A DNA stretch of 64,000 nucleotides from CAYLZN01 sp964387935 (GTDB taxonomy: Bacteria > Acidobacteriota > Vicinamibacteria > Vicinamibacterales > JAFNAJ01): the NCBI GenBank assembly GCA_964387935.1, contig CAYLZN010000002.1, positions 1 to 64,000 on the forward strand, in the 5' to 3' direction. This document shows, piece by piece, positions 8,467-15,908 of this stretch (positions within the stretch are counted from its first letter, which is position 1; each line of letters opens with the position of its first letter). The position numbers and the translations under genes were made by a program. The notes beneath the pieces were generated by a model that was not told where the DNA came from, ran no database searches, and worked only from the letters and a program-made list of their open reading frames with translations.

Positions 8467-8510
8467 CCCTTCGAGGGCCTCAGGGTCGTCCCGAGCTGGG
8501 TCGAGGGACG
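8467..8510. repeat. REP-like element inserted in the kinase pseudogene
   Basis: The stretch runs CCCTTCGAGGGCCTCAGGG, TCGT, CCCGAGCTGGGTCGAGGG. It resembles the dispersed imperfect palindrome with CCCTTCGA and CTCAGGG halves found in many GC-rich genomes. It sits exactly between GRRAF and the GEDVPDLL block of the kinase, which are adjacent or nearly so in homologues. It is in frame but adds about 15 foreign residues. A related half-element is at 10828-10851. Confidence 0.6.
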
Positions 8511-10333
8511 AGGGCGAAGACGTCCCCGACCTGCTTGTTGCGGTGTAGAGCAAGGATGTGGATTTCTCGGCGCTGCCGGCGACAACGCCTGTGATCCTGA
8601 GGCAACTCCTCGCCCGCTGTCTCGACCGCAATCCGAAGACGCGGCTGCAACACATCGGAGAGGCTCGCATCGCGCTCGACAAGGCGGTCGCCGGTGGGCC
8701 TGCGGACGTTGCTGCCCCGGCGGTTCCGTCTCCGACCTGGCGCCAGCCTCTCGCATGGGCGCTCGTTGCGATTGTCGCGGCCGCGACTTTCGCGGCGACG
8801 TCATGGCTCCGGCAGCCGGATGCGACGACCGCCGCGCCCGTCGTCCGCTTTTCCATGGCACTTCCCTTCGGCGCCGCTGCGCAAGGAGGAGCAGCATCCA
8901 GGGGCGCGGTCACCGCAGGATCGCTCGTTGGCGATCTCGTGGACTTCACCAATCCCACGAACCGCGAAATCGCCATCTCTCCACTGGGCACCGACCTGGC
9001 GTTCGAGTGGAAACAGAATCTGTGTGTCCGCCGCTTGAACGAAGAACAATCGATGCGGCTCGCCGAGGGCTTCAACGACGTTCGCGCACCGTTCTTCTCA
9101 CCGAACGGCAGGTACATCGGGTTCTTCGCACTCGAGAAGGTGTGGCGAGTCCCGGTTGCGGGTGGACCAGCGGAAGAGATCGGCGGGCCGATTCCAGGCC
9201 GTCCCTTTGGCGTCGAATGGGCCCACGACGGCCGCATCTATGTCGGCGTCGGTGGCCACATCGCGCGACTGCCCGAGAACGGCGGCAGCCTGGAAACAGT
9301 TGTTCAGGTGAAGGAGAACGAGGCCGCGGCCGATCCGCACGGGGGGCGAGTGGCTGTTGTTCAGCCTGCGGAGCGGGAAAGCGACGTTGGACCAGGCACA
9401 AATCGTGGCCGAGTCACTCAGGACGCACGAACGCCGCGTGTTGGTGGCGGCCGGGCGGTCGGCCCGCGTCACTCCAAGTGGCCACCTGCTGTACGTCGTC
9501 GATGGCACGCTCTACGGCCGGGCCTTCGACACCGGAGCCCTGGCGGCGACGTCGGATCCGGTGAAACTGGTTGAGGGCGTCCGCCTCGTGAATACGAACG
9601 TCACAGGGAGTTCGTATTACGACGTCTCGCCGCGTGGCGATCTGATTTATGTCCCAGACCTCAGTGTGGATGCACGCGTCCGCATGGCATGGCTCGATCG
9701 GCAAGGAACCGAGACAAGCAAGTGGCTCAGGCTGCGGCCGGGGCCGGCGAGTAACGGCGGTCGGCGCGGCCAGATGTTCGTAGGTCGATCCGCCGTCGAG
9801 GCGCAGGAAGGCGATTGACGCTCCCTTTGGATTCAGCGACTGCACCGCGAGCGGCCCACCCTCTCGCCAGACGGCCGGTTTGTCGCCTATGCCGCAGCCA
9901 GCAATGCCGGCGAGGCCGTGTACGTGCAGGAGATCGCCACGGGTTGGCGGCAGGTGATCTCGTCGGGGGTGGGTACAGAGCCGATCTGGTCCCGGTCGAA
10001 TGAGATCTTCTTCCTGTCGGGCGATCAGTTGAAGAGTGTGCGCGTCGTTGCTGCCGACCTCAAGAAGTTCGCCGAGCCGATCACGCTCTTTTCCCGCCCG
10101 GGTGGTTTTGTCTCGTACGATCCCAGCGCGGACGGCAAGCGCTTCCTGGTGGTCGTCCCTGAGGGCGCGGGTCCGGCCAGGATTGCGTACGACATCCGCG
10201 TGGTACTGAACTGGTTCCAAGAACTCGAAGCGAAGGTGCCCAGCGGCCGTCGCCAGCCGTAGGGCTTCCGAGGGAGAACTCTGTCTCCTGAGACCCTGGC
10301 GGGTTGAGCCGAGCAGAACCGTGCAGTACTGCG

Positions 10334-10507
10334 TCACGACGGCAACGCGTCCACGTCCATCGTGGCGTCGCGAGCGCCCAAGGCCACGCACATGACCGCG
10401 CCGCCAACCACGTACAGTTCGCCCACCGTGCCGCCGCCGGCGAGTTCGGCGTGCAGCAGCTCGAACAGTCGCACGATCTCGCGACGCGTCAGCCGGCTGC
10501 CAGGCAT
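10334..10507 (-). pseudogene. Truncated second copy of the DUF6036 nucleotidyltransferase
   Basis: Starting at 10507 the frame reads MPGSRLTRREIVRLFELL, GELYVVGGAVMCVALGAR and ATMDVDALPS, then TGA at 10334-10336: 57 residues instead of 176. It is nearly identical to residues 1-55 of the gene at 848-1378. The downstream bases at about 10323-10340 correspond to the far end of that gene (around 914-932), showing an internal deletion of about 280 bp. The catalytic GG and DVD motifs survive but the rest of the domain is gone, so it should be inactive. Confidence 0.85.
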
Positions 10508-10513
10508 CTGGCC

Positions 10514-10726
10514 TCAGACACGATCGCCGACCGTGGCGTCCACGAACAGATTGCGACGCTTGAACGCCACGGGCGACGACCGCAGCAGGTAGGTCCGCAG
10601 CCTGGCCGGCAGCGCCCGCGCCAGGACGTAGGTCGACATGTCCAGACCGGCTCGGCGGGCCTGCCGCCGGAGCGCCGCCTTCTGGCCGGCGGAGACGCGG
10701 ATCTGGAGCTGGTGCGACTTCGCCAC
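10514..10726 (-). pseudogene. Internally deleted copy of the RHH-like antitoxin
   Basis: A 70-codon frame opens with GTG at 10726, where the parental gene (1385-1873) has ATG. It keeps the first 40 residues (SHQLQIRVSAGQKAALRRQA, LDMSTYVLARALP) and the last 30 (RLRTYLLRSSPVAFKRRNLF, then VDATVGDRV) of the 162-residue parent. About 90 codons in the middle are removed in frame. The promoter and palindromic operator of the parent are also deleted: only about 10 of some 50 upstream bases remain before homology resumes. A mini DNA-binding protein is still encodable, but expression is doubtful. Confidence 0.82.
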
Positions 10727-10827
10727 GACCCTTTCATGACAACGTCCCGACGCAGGCGAGGAGGTGCGTCCAGCACTCCTTCGTCTACAATGAACCCGCT
10801 TGTCCCTGACATCCGGCGCGCGTCTCG

Positions 10828-10851
10828 CCCTTCGACGGGCTCGGGGTGACC
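10828..10851. repeat. REP-like half element
   Basis: The bases CCCTTCGACGGGCTCGGGG followed by TGACC belong to the same family of dispersed palindromes as 8467-8510, but only one arm is clear. It lies between the decayed TA copy and a kinase remnant. Confidence 0.45.
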
Positions 10852-10865
10852 TCGAGCCAGGCCGA

Positions 10866-10910
10866 ATGGTCGGCCCGCACGACATCGTCTCCGCCCTCGG
10901 CGCGGGCGGC
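10866..10910 (+). pseudogene. Remnant of a kinase N-terminus
   Basis: Fifteen codons from ATG read MVGPHDIVSALGAGG. This is the usual first strand and glycine loop of the local kinase family (compare LGSYEILSTLGAGG at 7909-7950). Similarity stops exactly after GGCGCGGGCGGC, the same point at which the pseudogene at 7885 is broken. The following bases (10911-10980) are GC-rich with a CGCCGC-T-GCGGCG palindrome and no coding sense. Confidence 0.5.
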
Positions 10911-10984
10911 CCCGCCTCCGCTGAACGCGGTCTTCGACCGCCGCTGCGGCGAGGTTTCGCCGGAGCCCAGGCGAGGATCTGGCT

Positions 10985-13762
10985 GTGATTGGGAAGACGA
11001 TAGGTCCGTACCAGCTCCTCGCTGAGCTGGGCCGAGGCGGAATGGGCGAGGTGTATCGGGCGACGGACACCAGGCTGAAGCGCGAGGTGGCGATCAAGGT
11101 GCTGCCGGCCGCTCTGGTCTCCGACCCTGATCGCCTGGCGCGCTTCCAGCGCGAGGCCGAAGTCCTGGCCGCCCTCAATCATCCGAACATTGCGGTGATC
11201 TACGGCCTGGAGGAGGGCGGCGGCACCAAGGCCCTCGTGATGGAACTGGTCGAGGGAAGAGATCTGTCGGAGTTGATCGGTGCGGCTGCAGCCACGCCCA
11301 ACGGGACCACGGGTATGCCGCTGGCCGACGCACTCGCGATCGCGAGGCAAATCGCCGACGCGCTCGAAGCGGCGCACGAGCAGGGGATTATTCACCGCGA
11401 CCTGAAGCCCGCGAACCTCAAGGTGCGGCCCGATGGCACCGCCAAAGTGCTCGACTTCGGCCTGGCGAAGGCGATGGACCCGGCAGGCGCGTCGAGCGCC
11501 GACGCGATCAATTCGCCGACCCTGACGGCCCGGGCGACGCAGATGGGCATGATCATCGGCACGGCCGCCTACATGGCGCCAGAGCAGGCGCGGGGCAAGG
11601 CGGTTGATCGCCGCGCCGACGTCTGGGCGTTCGGTGTCGTGCTCTACGAGATGCTCGCGGGGCGGCGCGCGTTCCAGGGCGAAGACATCTCGGTCACGCT
11701 CGCCAGCGTCATCAAAGACGAGGTGCACTGGCCCGCGCTGCCTGCCGACGTGCCCGCCCCGATCCGGCACCTGCTGCGGCGGTGCCTGGAGAAGGATCCG
11801 AGACGACGCCTGCGCGACATCGGCGAGGCGCGCGTCATCCTCGAGGATCCAGCCTCGGCCATGCCCGCCACGAGCGAACCCGTGACGGCCCCGGACGCCT
11901 CTGTCCGCCCGGTACCGCCACTGTGGCGACGGGCGCTGCCGATCGCGGCCACCGCGCTGATCGTGAGCGGCATCGCGGCCGGCCTCTCCTGGATCCTCAG
12001 GCCGGCGCCGCCGGCGGCTCCCATCGTCACGCGTTTTCCCCTGGTGCTGCCCGCCGGCCACACGATGACGCGAACGAATCACCAGTCGACTGCCGTGTCG
12101 CCGGATGGCGCGCGCATCGTGTACGTCGCGAACCGCCAGTTGTACCTCCGCGAGATGGCGGATGCCGCGGCGCGTCCCATTCCTGGGACGAACGTCGATC
12201 CGTCAGGCGTGTTCTTCGCACCCGACGGGCAGCGCGTGGGGTTTTTCTCCGAGCAACACGACCTGCTGCAGACGATCGCCATTTCGGGCGGTTCGCCGGT
12301 CACGCTGTGCACGCTCGAGGCGGCACCGTATGGCGCCAGTTGGGTGGGCGACACCATCCTCTTCAGTGCGCCCGCCCGCGGCATCCTGCGCGTGTCCGAG
12401 AACGGCGGTGAGCCGGAAGTGCTGGTCAGGACGAGCAGCCCGGCCGAGTTCTTGTACGGCCCGCAGATGCTGGACGAGGACCGGCTGATGTTCACGGTGG
12501 CGGCGGGGTTCGATCGGGATCGATGGGACCGGGGAGAGGTCATCGTTCATGCTCTGGCCACGGGCGAGCGCACGGTCGTGGTGCGCGGCGGAGGCGATGC
12601 GCGCTTCGTGCCCACGGGACGCACCCGCGGACACCTTGTGTACGCGGTCGGAAACACCGTGCGGGCGGTCCCGTTCGACCTCGAGCGCCTCCAAGCGTCC
12701 GGCACCGTCGTGCCGGTCGTCGAGCAGGTGGCCCGCGCTTTCAACCCCGGGGTTCAGAGCGGCGTCGCACAATACGATGTCTCGGCCACTGGCATGCTGG
12801 CGTTCATCGCGGGTCACTCGAGCGATGCCGGCCAGCGGAGGTCCCTCGCTCTGGTGGGCCTCGACGGAGGCGTCCAGCCCATCACGCTGCCGGCGGAGCC
12901 ATACATCCATCCACGCGTCTCACCAGACGGCCGGCACCTGGCGGTCGCCATCGATGACGGCAAGGTCGCCAATGTCTGGGTCTACGATCTCGGGGCCGGG
13001 GGGGTGCCGCGCCGGCTCACGTTCGTCGGACGGAACCTGTTCCCGATCTGGACGCGCGACGGCCGCTACGTTACGTATCAGTCGGACCGGGATGGCGATG
13101 CGGCCGTGTTCCGGCAGCTTGCCGATGGCAGCGGCGTGGCCGAGCGCCTGACGAAGCCCGAGGCGGGGGCCAGGCACGAACCAGAATCCTGGAGCGCCGA
13201 TGGCAAGTGGCTGACGATCAACCTCAACAAGGACAGCAACCAGGGTGTCTGGCTGGTCTCTGGGGATCCCCAGGCCGCGCCGCAGGCCCTCGTGGATACG
13301 CTGGTCGTCGAGAAGCATTCGACCTTCTCACCCGACGGCCGTTGGATCGCCTACATGGCCACCGAAGGCCGCGGCAATACAACGGCCGTCTACGTGCAGC
13401 CGTTTCCGCCGACCGGGGCCAAGTACCAGGCATCGACCCTGGAAGGGACGCGAACGCCCGCATGGTCGCGCGACGGCAGGCGGCTGTTCTTTCACAGCAA
13501 CGCCACCAATCAGTTGTACATGGCCGACATGCACGCAGAACAGAGTCTGACGTTCGGCACGCCCGTGCCGCTGCCGATCGCGGGCACGGTTCATCCAATG
13601 CAGCAGCGCAACTATGACGTAATGCCCGACGGCAAACGCCTGGTCGTGGTACTGCCCGAGACAGACGCCAAGGCCAATGCCGCGCGCGAGGAATCGGCAA
13701 GAATCAACGTGGTGCTCAACTGGTTCGCAGAGCTGAACCGGCTCGCGCCGGTGAGGAAATGA
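10985..13762 (+). CDS. Transmembrane Ser/Thr protein kinase with TolB/WD40-like propeller
   Basis: Protein of 925 residues starting at GTG. The kinase domain (about 7-270) has the glycine loop GRGGMGEVY, K38 (VAIKVLP), HRDLKPAN with D139, DFG at D157 and APEQARGK. A hydrophobic span at about 317-337 separates it from an extracytoplasmic beta-propeller with repeated SPDGR-type blades, ending VVLNWFAEL, a typical end of this family. All catalytic residues are intact. The stop overlaps the ATG of a methyltransferase gene by four bases. The decayed gene upstream (7885-10261) is a paralogue. The kinase probably transduces an envelope signal, but ligand and substrates are unknown. Confidence 0.92.
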   Translation: MIGKTIGPYQLLAELGRGGMGEVYRATDTRLKREVAIKVLPAALVSDPDRLARFQREAEVLAALNHPNIAVIYGLEEGGGTKALVMELVEGRDLSELIGAAAATPNGTTGMPLADALAIARQIADALEAAHEQGIIHRDLKPANLKVRPDGTAKVLDFGLAKAMDPAGASSADAINSPTLTARATQMGMIIGTAAYMAPEQARGKAVDRRADVWAFGVVLYEMLAGRRAFQGEDISVTLASVIKDEVHWPALPADVPAPIRHLLRRCLEKDPRRRLRDIGEARVILEDPASAMPATSEPVTAPDASVRPVPPLWRRALPIAATALIVSGIAAGLSWILRPAPPAAPIVTRFPLVLPAGHTMTRTNHQSTAVSPDGARIVYVANRQLYLREMADAAARPIPGTNVDPSGVFFAPDGQRVGFFSEQHDLLQTIAISGGSPVTLCTLEAAPYGASWVGDTILFSAPARGILRVSENGGEPEVLVRTSSPAEFLYGPQMLDEDRLMFTVAAGFDRDRWDRGEVIVHALATGERTVVVRGGGDARFVPTGRTRGHLVYAVGNTVRAVPFDLERLQASGTVVPVVEQVARAFNPGVQSGVAQYDVSATGMLAFIAGHSSDAGQRRSLALVGLDGGVQPITLPAEPYIHPRVSPDGRHLAVAIDDGKVANVWVYDLGAGGVPRRLTFVGRNLFPIWTRDGRYVTYQSDRDGDAAVFRQLADGSGVAERLTKPEAGARHEPESWSADGKWLTINLNKDSNQGVWLVSGDPQAAPQALVDTLVVEKHSTFSPDGRWIAYMATEGRGNTTAVYVQPFPPTGAKYQASTLEGTRTPAWSRDGRRLFFHSNATNQLYMADMHAEQSLTFGTPVPLPIAGTVHPMQQRNYDVMPDGKRLVVVLPETDAKANAAREESARINVVLNWFAELNRLAPVRK

Positions 13763-14487
13763 AACACGCGTGGTTCGAGGCGCCGGGGGATGGGTGGATG
13801 AGCGACCTGCTCGCCGAGTCCCGCCTGTTCGAGTTGCTCGACGCGCACGCGCCCTGGCGCCCCGTCGGGCCGGTTCCCACACTGTCCGCCTGGCAGGCAG
13901 ACAGCGAACTGCCGCTCTGGCAGGCGCTCGAGGCGGCGGTGGGCCGTCGGCTGCCGCCGCCGTTCTTCTGCGTGCCGTGGCCGGCAGCCCAGGCCCTCGC
14001 CGTCGCGATCGTGCAAGGGGTCATCGACGTGCGAGGACAGCGAGTCGCAGAGGTCGGGGCGGGCTCGGGGCTGGTCAGTGCGGCCGCCATGCACGCCGGC
14101 GCGGAGTCGGCGCTCGCCCTGGATCTGGACCCGCTCGCCGGGCCAGCAGCGGGGGAACTCGCTCGGCGCAACGGCACCACGATCGCCTGGCGCACGACCG
14201 ACGCTCTCGCCGATCCGTCCGCCGTGGGCGACGCCGGCGTGATCGTTGGCGCGGACCTGGTCTACGAGGCGGACCAGCGTGCTGCCCTTCGATCCGCCGT
14301 CGCGTCGTGGCGCCGCCGGTCACGCGTCATCCTGGCAGACGGCGGGCGCCCGTTCTTCGACCCGTGCGGGCTGCCCACGCTCGTGGAGTACGAGATCCCG
14401 GTTTCGCCGGGTGTCGAGGGTGTCGCTACCCGCATCGTCCGCGTGCACGCCACGCACGGGCCGACTCCTCCCCCTTGGAGCGGCTAG
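13759..14487 (+). CDS. SAM-dependent methyltransferase (lysine-methyltransferase-like)
   Basis: Protein of 242 residues with motif I VAEVGAGSGLV at about 97-107, preceded by PPPFFCVPWPAAQALA. That layout recalls the ETFB-lysine methyltransferase / METTL (Methyltransf_16) group, where a PxxFWxxxW-type segment precedes motif I. Acidic motif II (LALDLDPLA) and GADLVYEADQ follow. The ATG overlaps the stop of the kinase gene (ATGA), so its translation is coupled to that gene. The substrate is likely a protein or small molecule but is not determinable. The end of the gene nearly abuts the lipase-like gene. Confidence 0.78.
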   Translation: MKHAWFEAPGDGWMSDLLAESRLFELLDAHAPWRPVGPVPTLSAWQADSELPLWQALEAAVGRRLPPPFFCVPWPAAQALAVAIVQGVIDVRGQRVAEVGAGSGLVSAAAMHAGAESALALDLDPLAGPAAGELARRNGTTIAWRTTDALADPSAVGDAGVIVGADLVYEADQRAALRSAVASWRRRSRVILADGGRPFFDPCGLPTLVEYEIPVSPGVEGVATRIVRVHATHGPTPPPWSG

Positions 14488-14488
14488 A

Positions 14489-15847
14489 ATGCGAGAGGCC
14501 ATGACGACAGTGCTCTCAGTCCTCGCCGTCGGCCTGGTTGCCCTGGGACTCCTCACCGGGATCTGGGTCGTCATCCTGGCAGGACTGGCCGGCGGCCTGA
14601 CGGCATGGGCCCGGCGCCATTGGCGCGTCGGTGACGGCCGTCGCATGGCGCTGTCGGCGATTTCCTGGGTGCTGGCGGTGTCCGGGGCGCTTCTCTGCGC
14701 TGGACTCGGACTGCTCTGGTGGCGCTCGGCTCCTCCGACGCCTGACGCGTTCTACGAGCCGCCAGGAAACCTGCCTCCATCCCCAGGGAGGCTCGTGCGC
14801 CAGGAGGACTTCGCGCGAGCTGTTCCCCCGGGGGCCAGGGCCTGGCGGATCCTGTACACCACGACGCGTGACGAGCAGGTGGGCGCCGTCGCGAGTGCCA
14901 TCGTCCTGGCGCCCGCATCGCTGCCCGCAGGCCCGAGTCCCGTGGTGGCCTGGACCCACGGCACGACCGGCATCGCCACGGGGTGCGCGCCGTCGGTCCT
15001 GCCCCTGCCCTTCCCGTTCGATCAGACGGTACCTGCGGTGCCTCAACTGATCACCGAGGGCTGGGTGCTCGTCGGCACCGACTACGTCGGGCTCGGCACG
15101 CACGGGCCCCATCCATACCTGGTCGGCCAGGGCGAGGCCCGTTCGGCGCTCGACGCCATCAGGGCGGCGAGGCAGATCGAAGGGCTCGCGCTCGCCGACG
15201 AGACCGTCGTGTGGGGGCATTCGCAGGGCGGACACGCGGCCCTGTGGACCGGAGCGCTCGCGCCGAGTTATGCGCCGGACGTCCGCATCGCCGGCGTCGC
15301 GGCGCTCGCCCCAGCCACCGACCTTCCTGCGCTCGTCGAGGCGGCACAAGGCTCGCCCGTCGGCAAGATGATGGCGTCGTACGTCACGACGTCCTACAGC
15401 CAGGTCTACGGCGACGTGCGGGTCGACGAGTACGTGGGGCCGACACGACGGGCTCGGGGCATGGCGAATCGCTGCCTCTCAGGTCCCGGCGCGCTGCTCT
15501 CGGTCGCCGTGGCGGCAACGCTCGAGCGCCCCGTGTTCATCGCGTCGCCAGCCCGCGGCGCTCTTGGAGCGCGGCTGCAGGCGAACACGCCTCACGGCTT
15601 CGTGGAGGCGCCGCTCCTCATTGCGCAGGGCCGATCCGACGACCTCGTGCTCCCGGCCATCCAGGACCGGTTCGTCGAAGAGCGCTGTGCGGCCGGACAA
15701 GCGCTCGAGTACCGGACGTACGAGGGGCGCGATCACGTCAGCCTCGTCGCCCAGGACTCGCCGCTGACCGACGATCTCGTGCGCTGGACCCGCGCGCGTT
15801 TCGCCGGCGAGCCCGTGCCGGCCGAATGCCGGACACTTCAGCGTTGA
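14489..15847 (+). CDS. Membrane-anchored lipase-like alpha/beta hydrolase
   Basis: Protein of 452 residues. The start at 14489 has GGAG eight bases upstream; the next ATG at 14501 has poorer spacing. Two hydrophobic segments (about 5-30 and 52-72) anchor it, then comes a secretory-lipase-type (LIP family) alpha/beta hydrolase. Visible are the oxyanion region WTHGTTG, GTDYVGLGTHG, the nucleophile elbow GHSQGG with S245, an Asp in GRSDDLV and a C-terminal His in EGRDHVS. It most likely hydrolyses acyl esters outside the cytoplasm. It starts one base after the methyltransferase stop codon, so the kinase, methyltransferase and hydrolase form one transcription unit. Confidence 0.82.
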   Translation: MREAMTTVLSVLAVGLVALGLLTGIWVVILAGLAGGLTAWARRHWRVGDGRRMALSAISWVLAVSGALLCAGLGLLWWRSAPPTPDAFYEPPGNLPPSPGRLVRQEDFARAVPPGARAWRILYTTTRDEQVGAVASAIVLAPASLPAGPSPVVAWTHGTTGIATGCAPSVLPLPFPFDQTVPAVPQLITEGWVLVGTDYVGLGTHGPHPYLVGQGEARSALDAIRAARQIEGLALADETVVWGHSQGGHAALWTGALAPSYAPDVRIAGVAALAPATDLPALVEAAQGSPVGKMMASYVTTSYSQVYGDVRVDEYVGPTRRARGMANRCLSGPGALLSVAVAATLERPVFIASPARGALGARLQANTPHGFVEAPLLIAQGRSDDLVLPAIQDRFVEERCAAGQALEYRTYEGRDHVSLVAQDSPLTDDLVRWTRARFAGEPVPAECRTLQR

Positions 15848-15908
15848 CGCCTGCCCCCACATGTCGACGCTGTCGGGCCGCACGCCGCCAGCCGCATGCC
15901 GCGAGCCG

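Larger units (their letters stand above)
7885..10261 (+). pseudogene. Decayed Ser/Thr kinase with TolB-like propeller
   Basis: The gene is recognisable end to end but broken. It starts with a TATAAT at 7866-7871 and ATG at 7885 (LGSYEILSTLGAGG). It then jumps directly to PNIAAIYG in another frame, losing about 55 codons including the catalytic Lys. The HRDLKPAN and DFGLAK motifs remain at about 8179-8255. Further lesions are a hairpin insertion (7973-8034), a REP-like insertion (8467-8510), an in-frame TAG at 8546-8548, a frameshift near a G6 run at 9341-9346, and a TGA at 9816-9818 within a region that looks inverted. The last block (SPDGRFVAYAAS to VVLNWFQEL) matches the end of the intact kinase at 10985-13762. 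It cannot encode an active kinase. Confidence 0.85.

Noticed and set aside
12079..12910. Minus-strand frames within the kinase at 10985
   Set aside because: No start signals or domains; the kinase reading is unambiguous.
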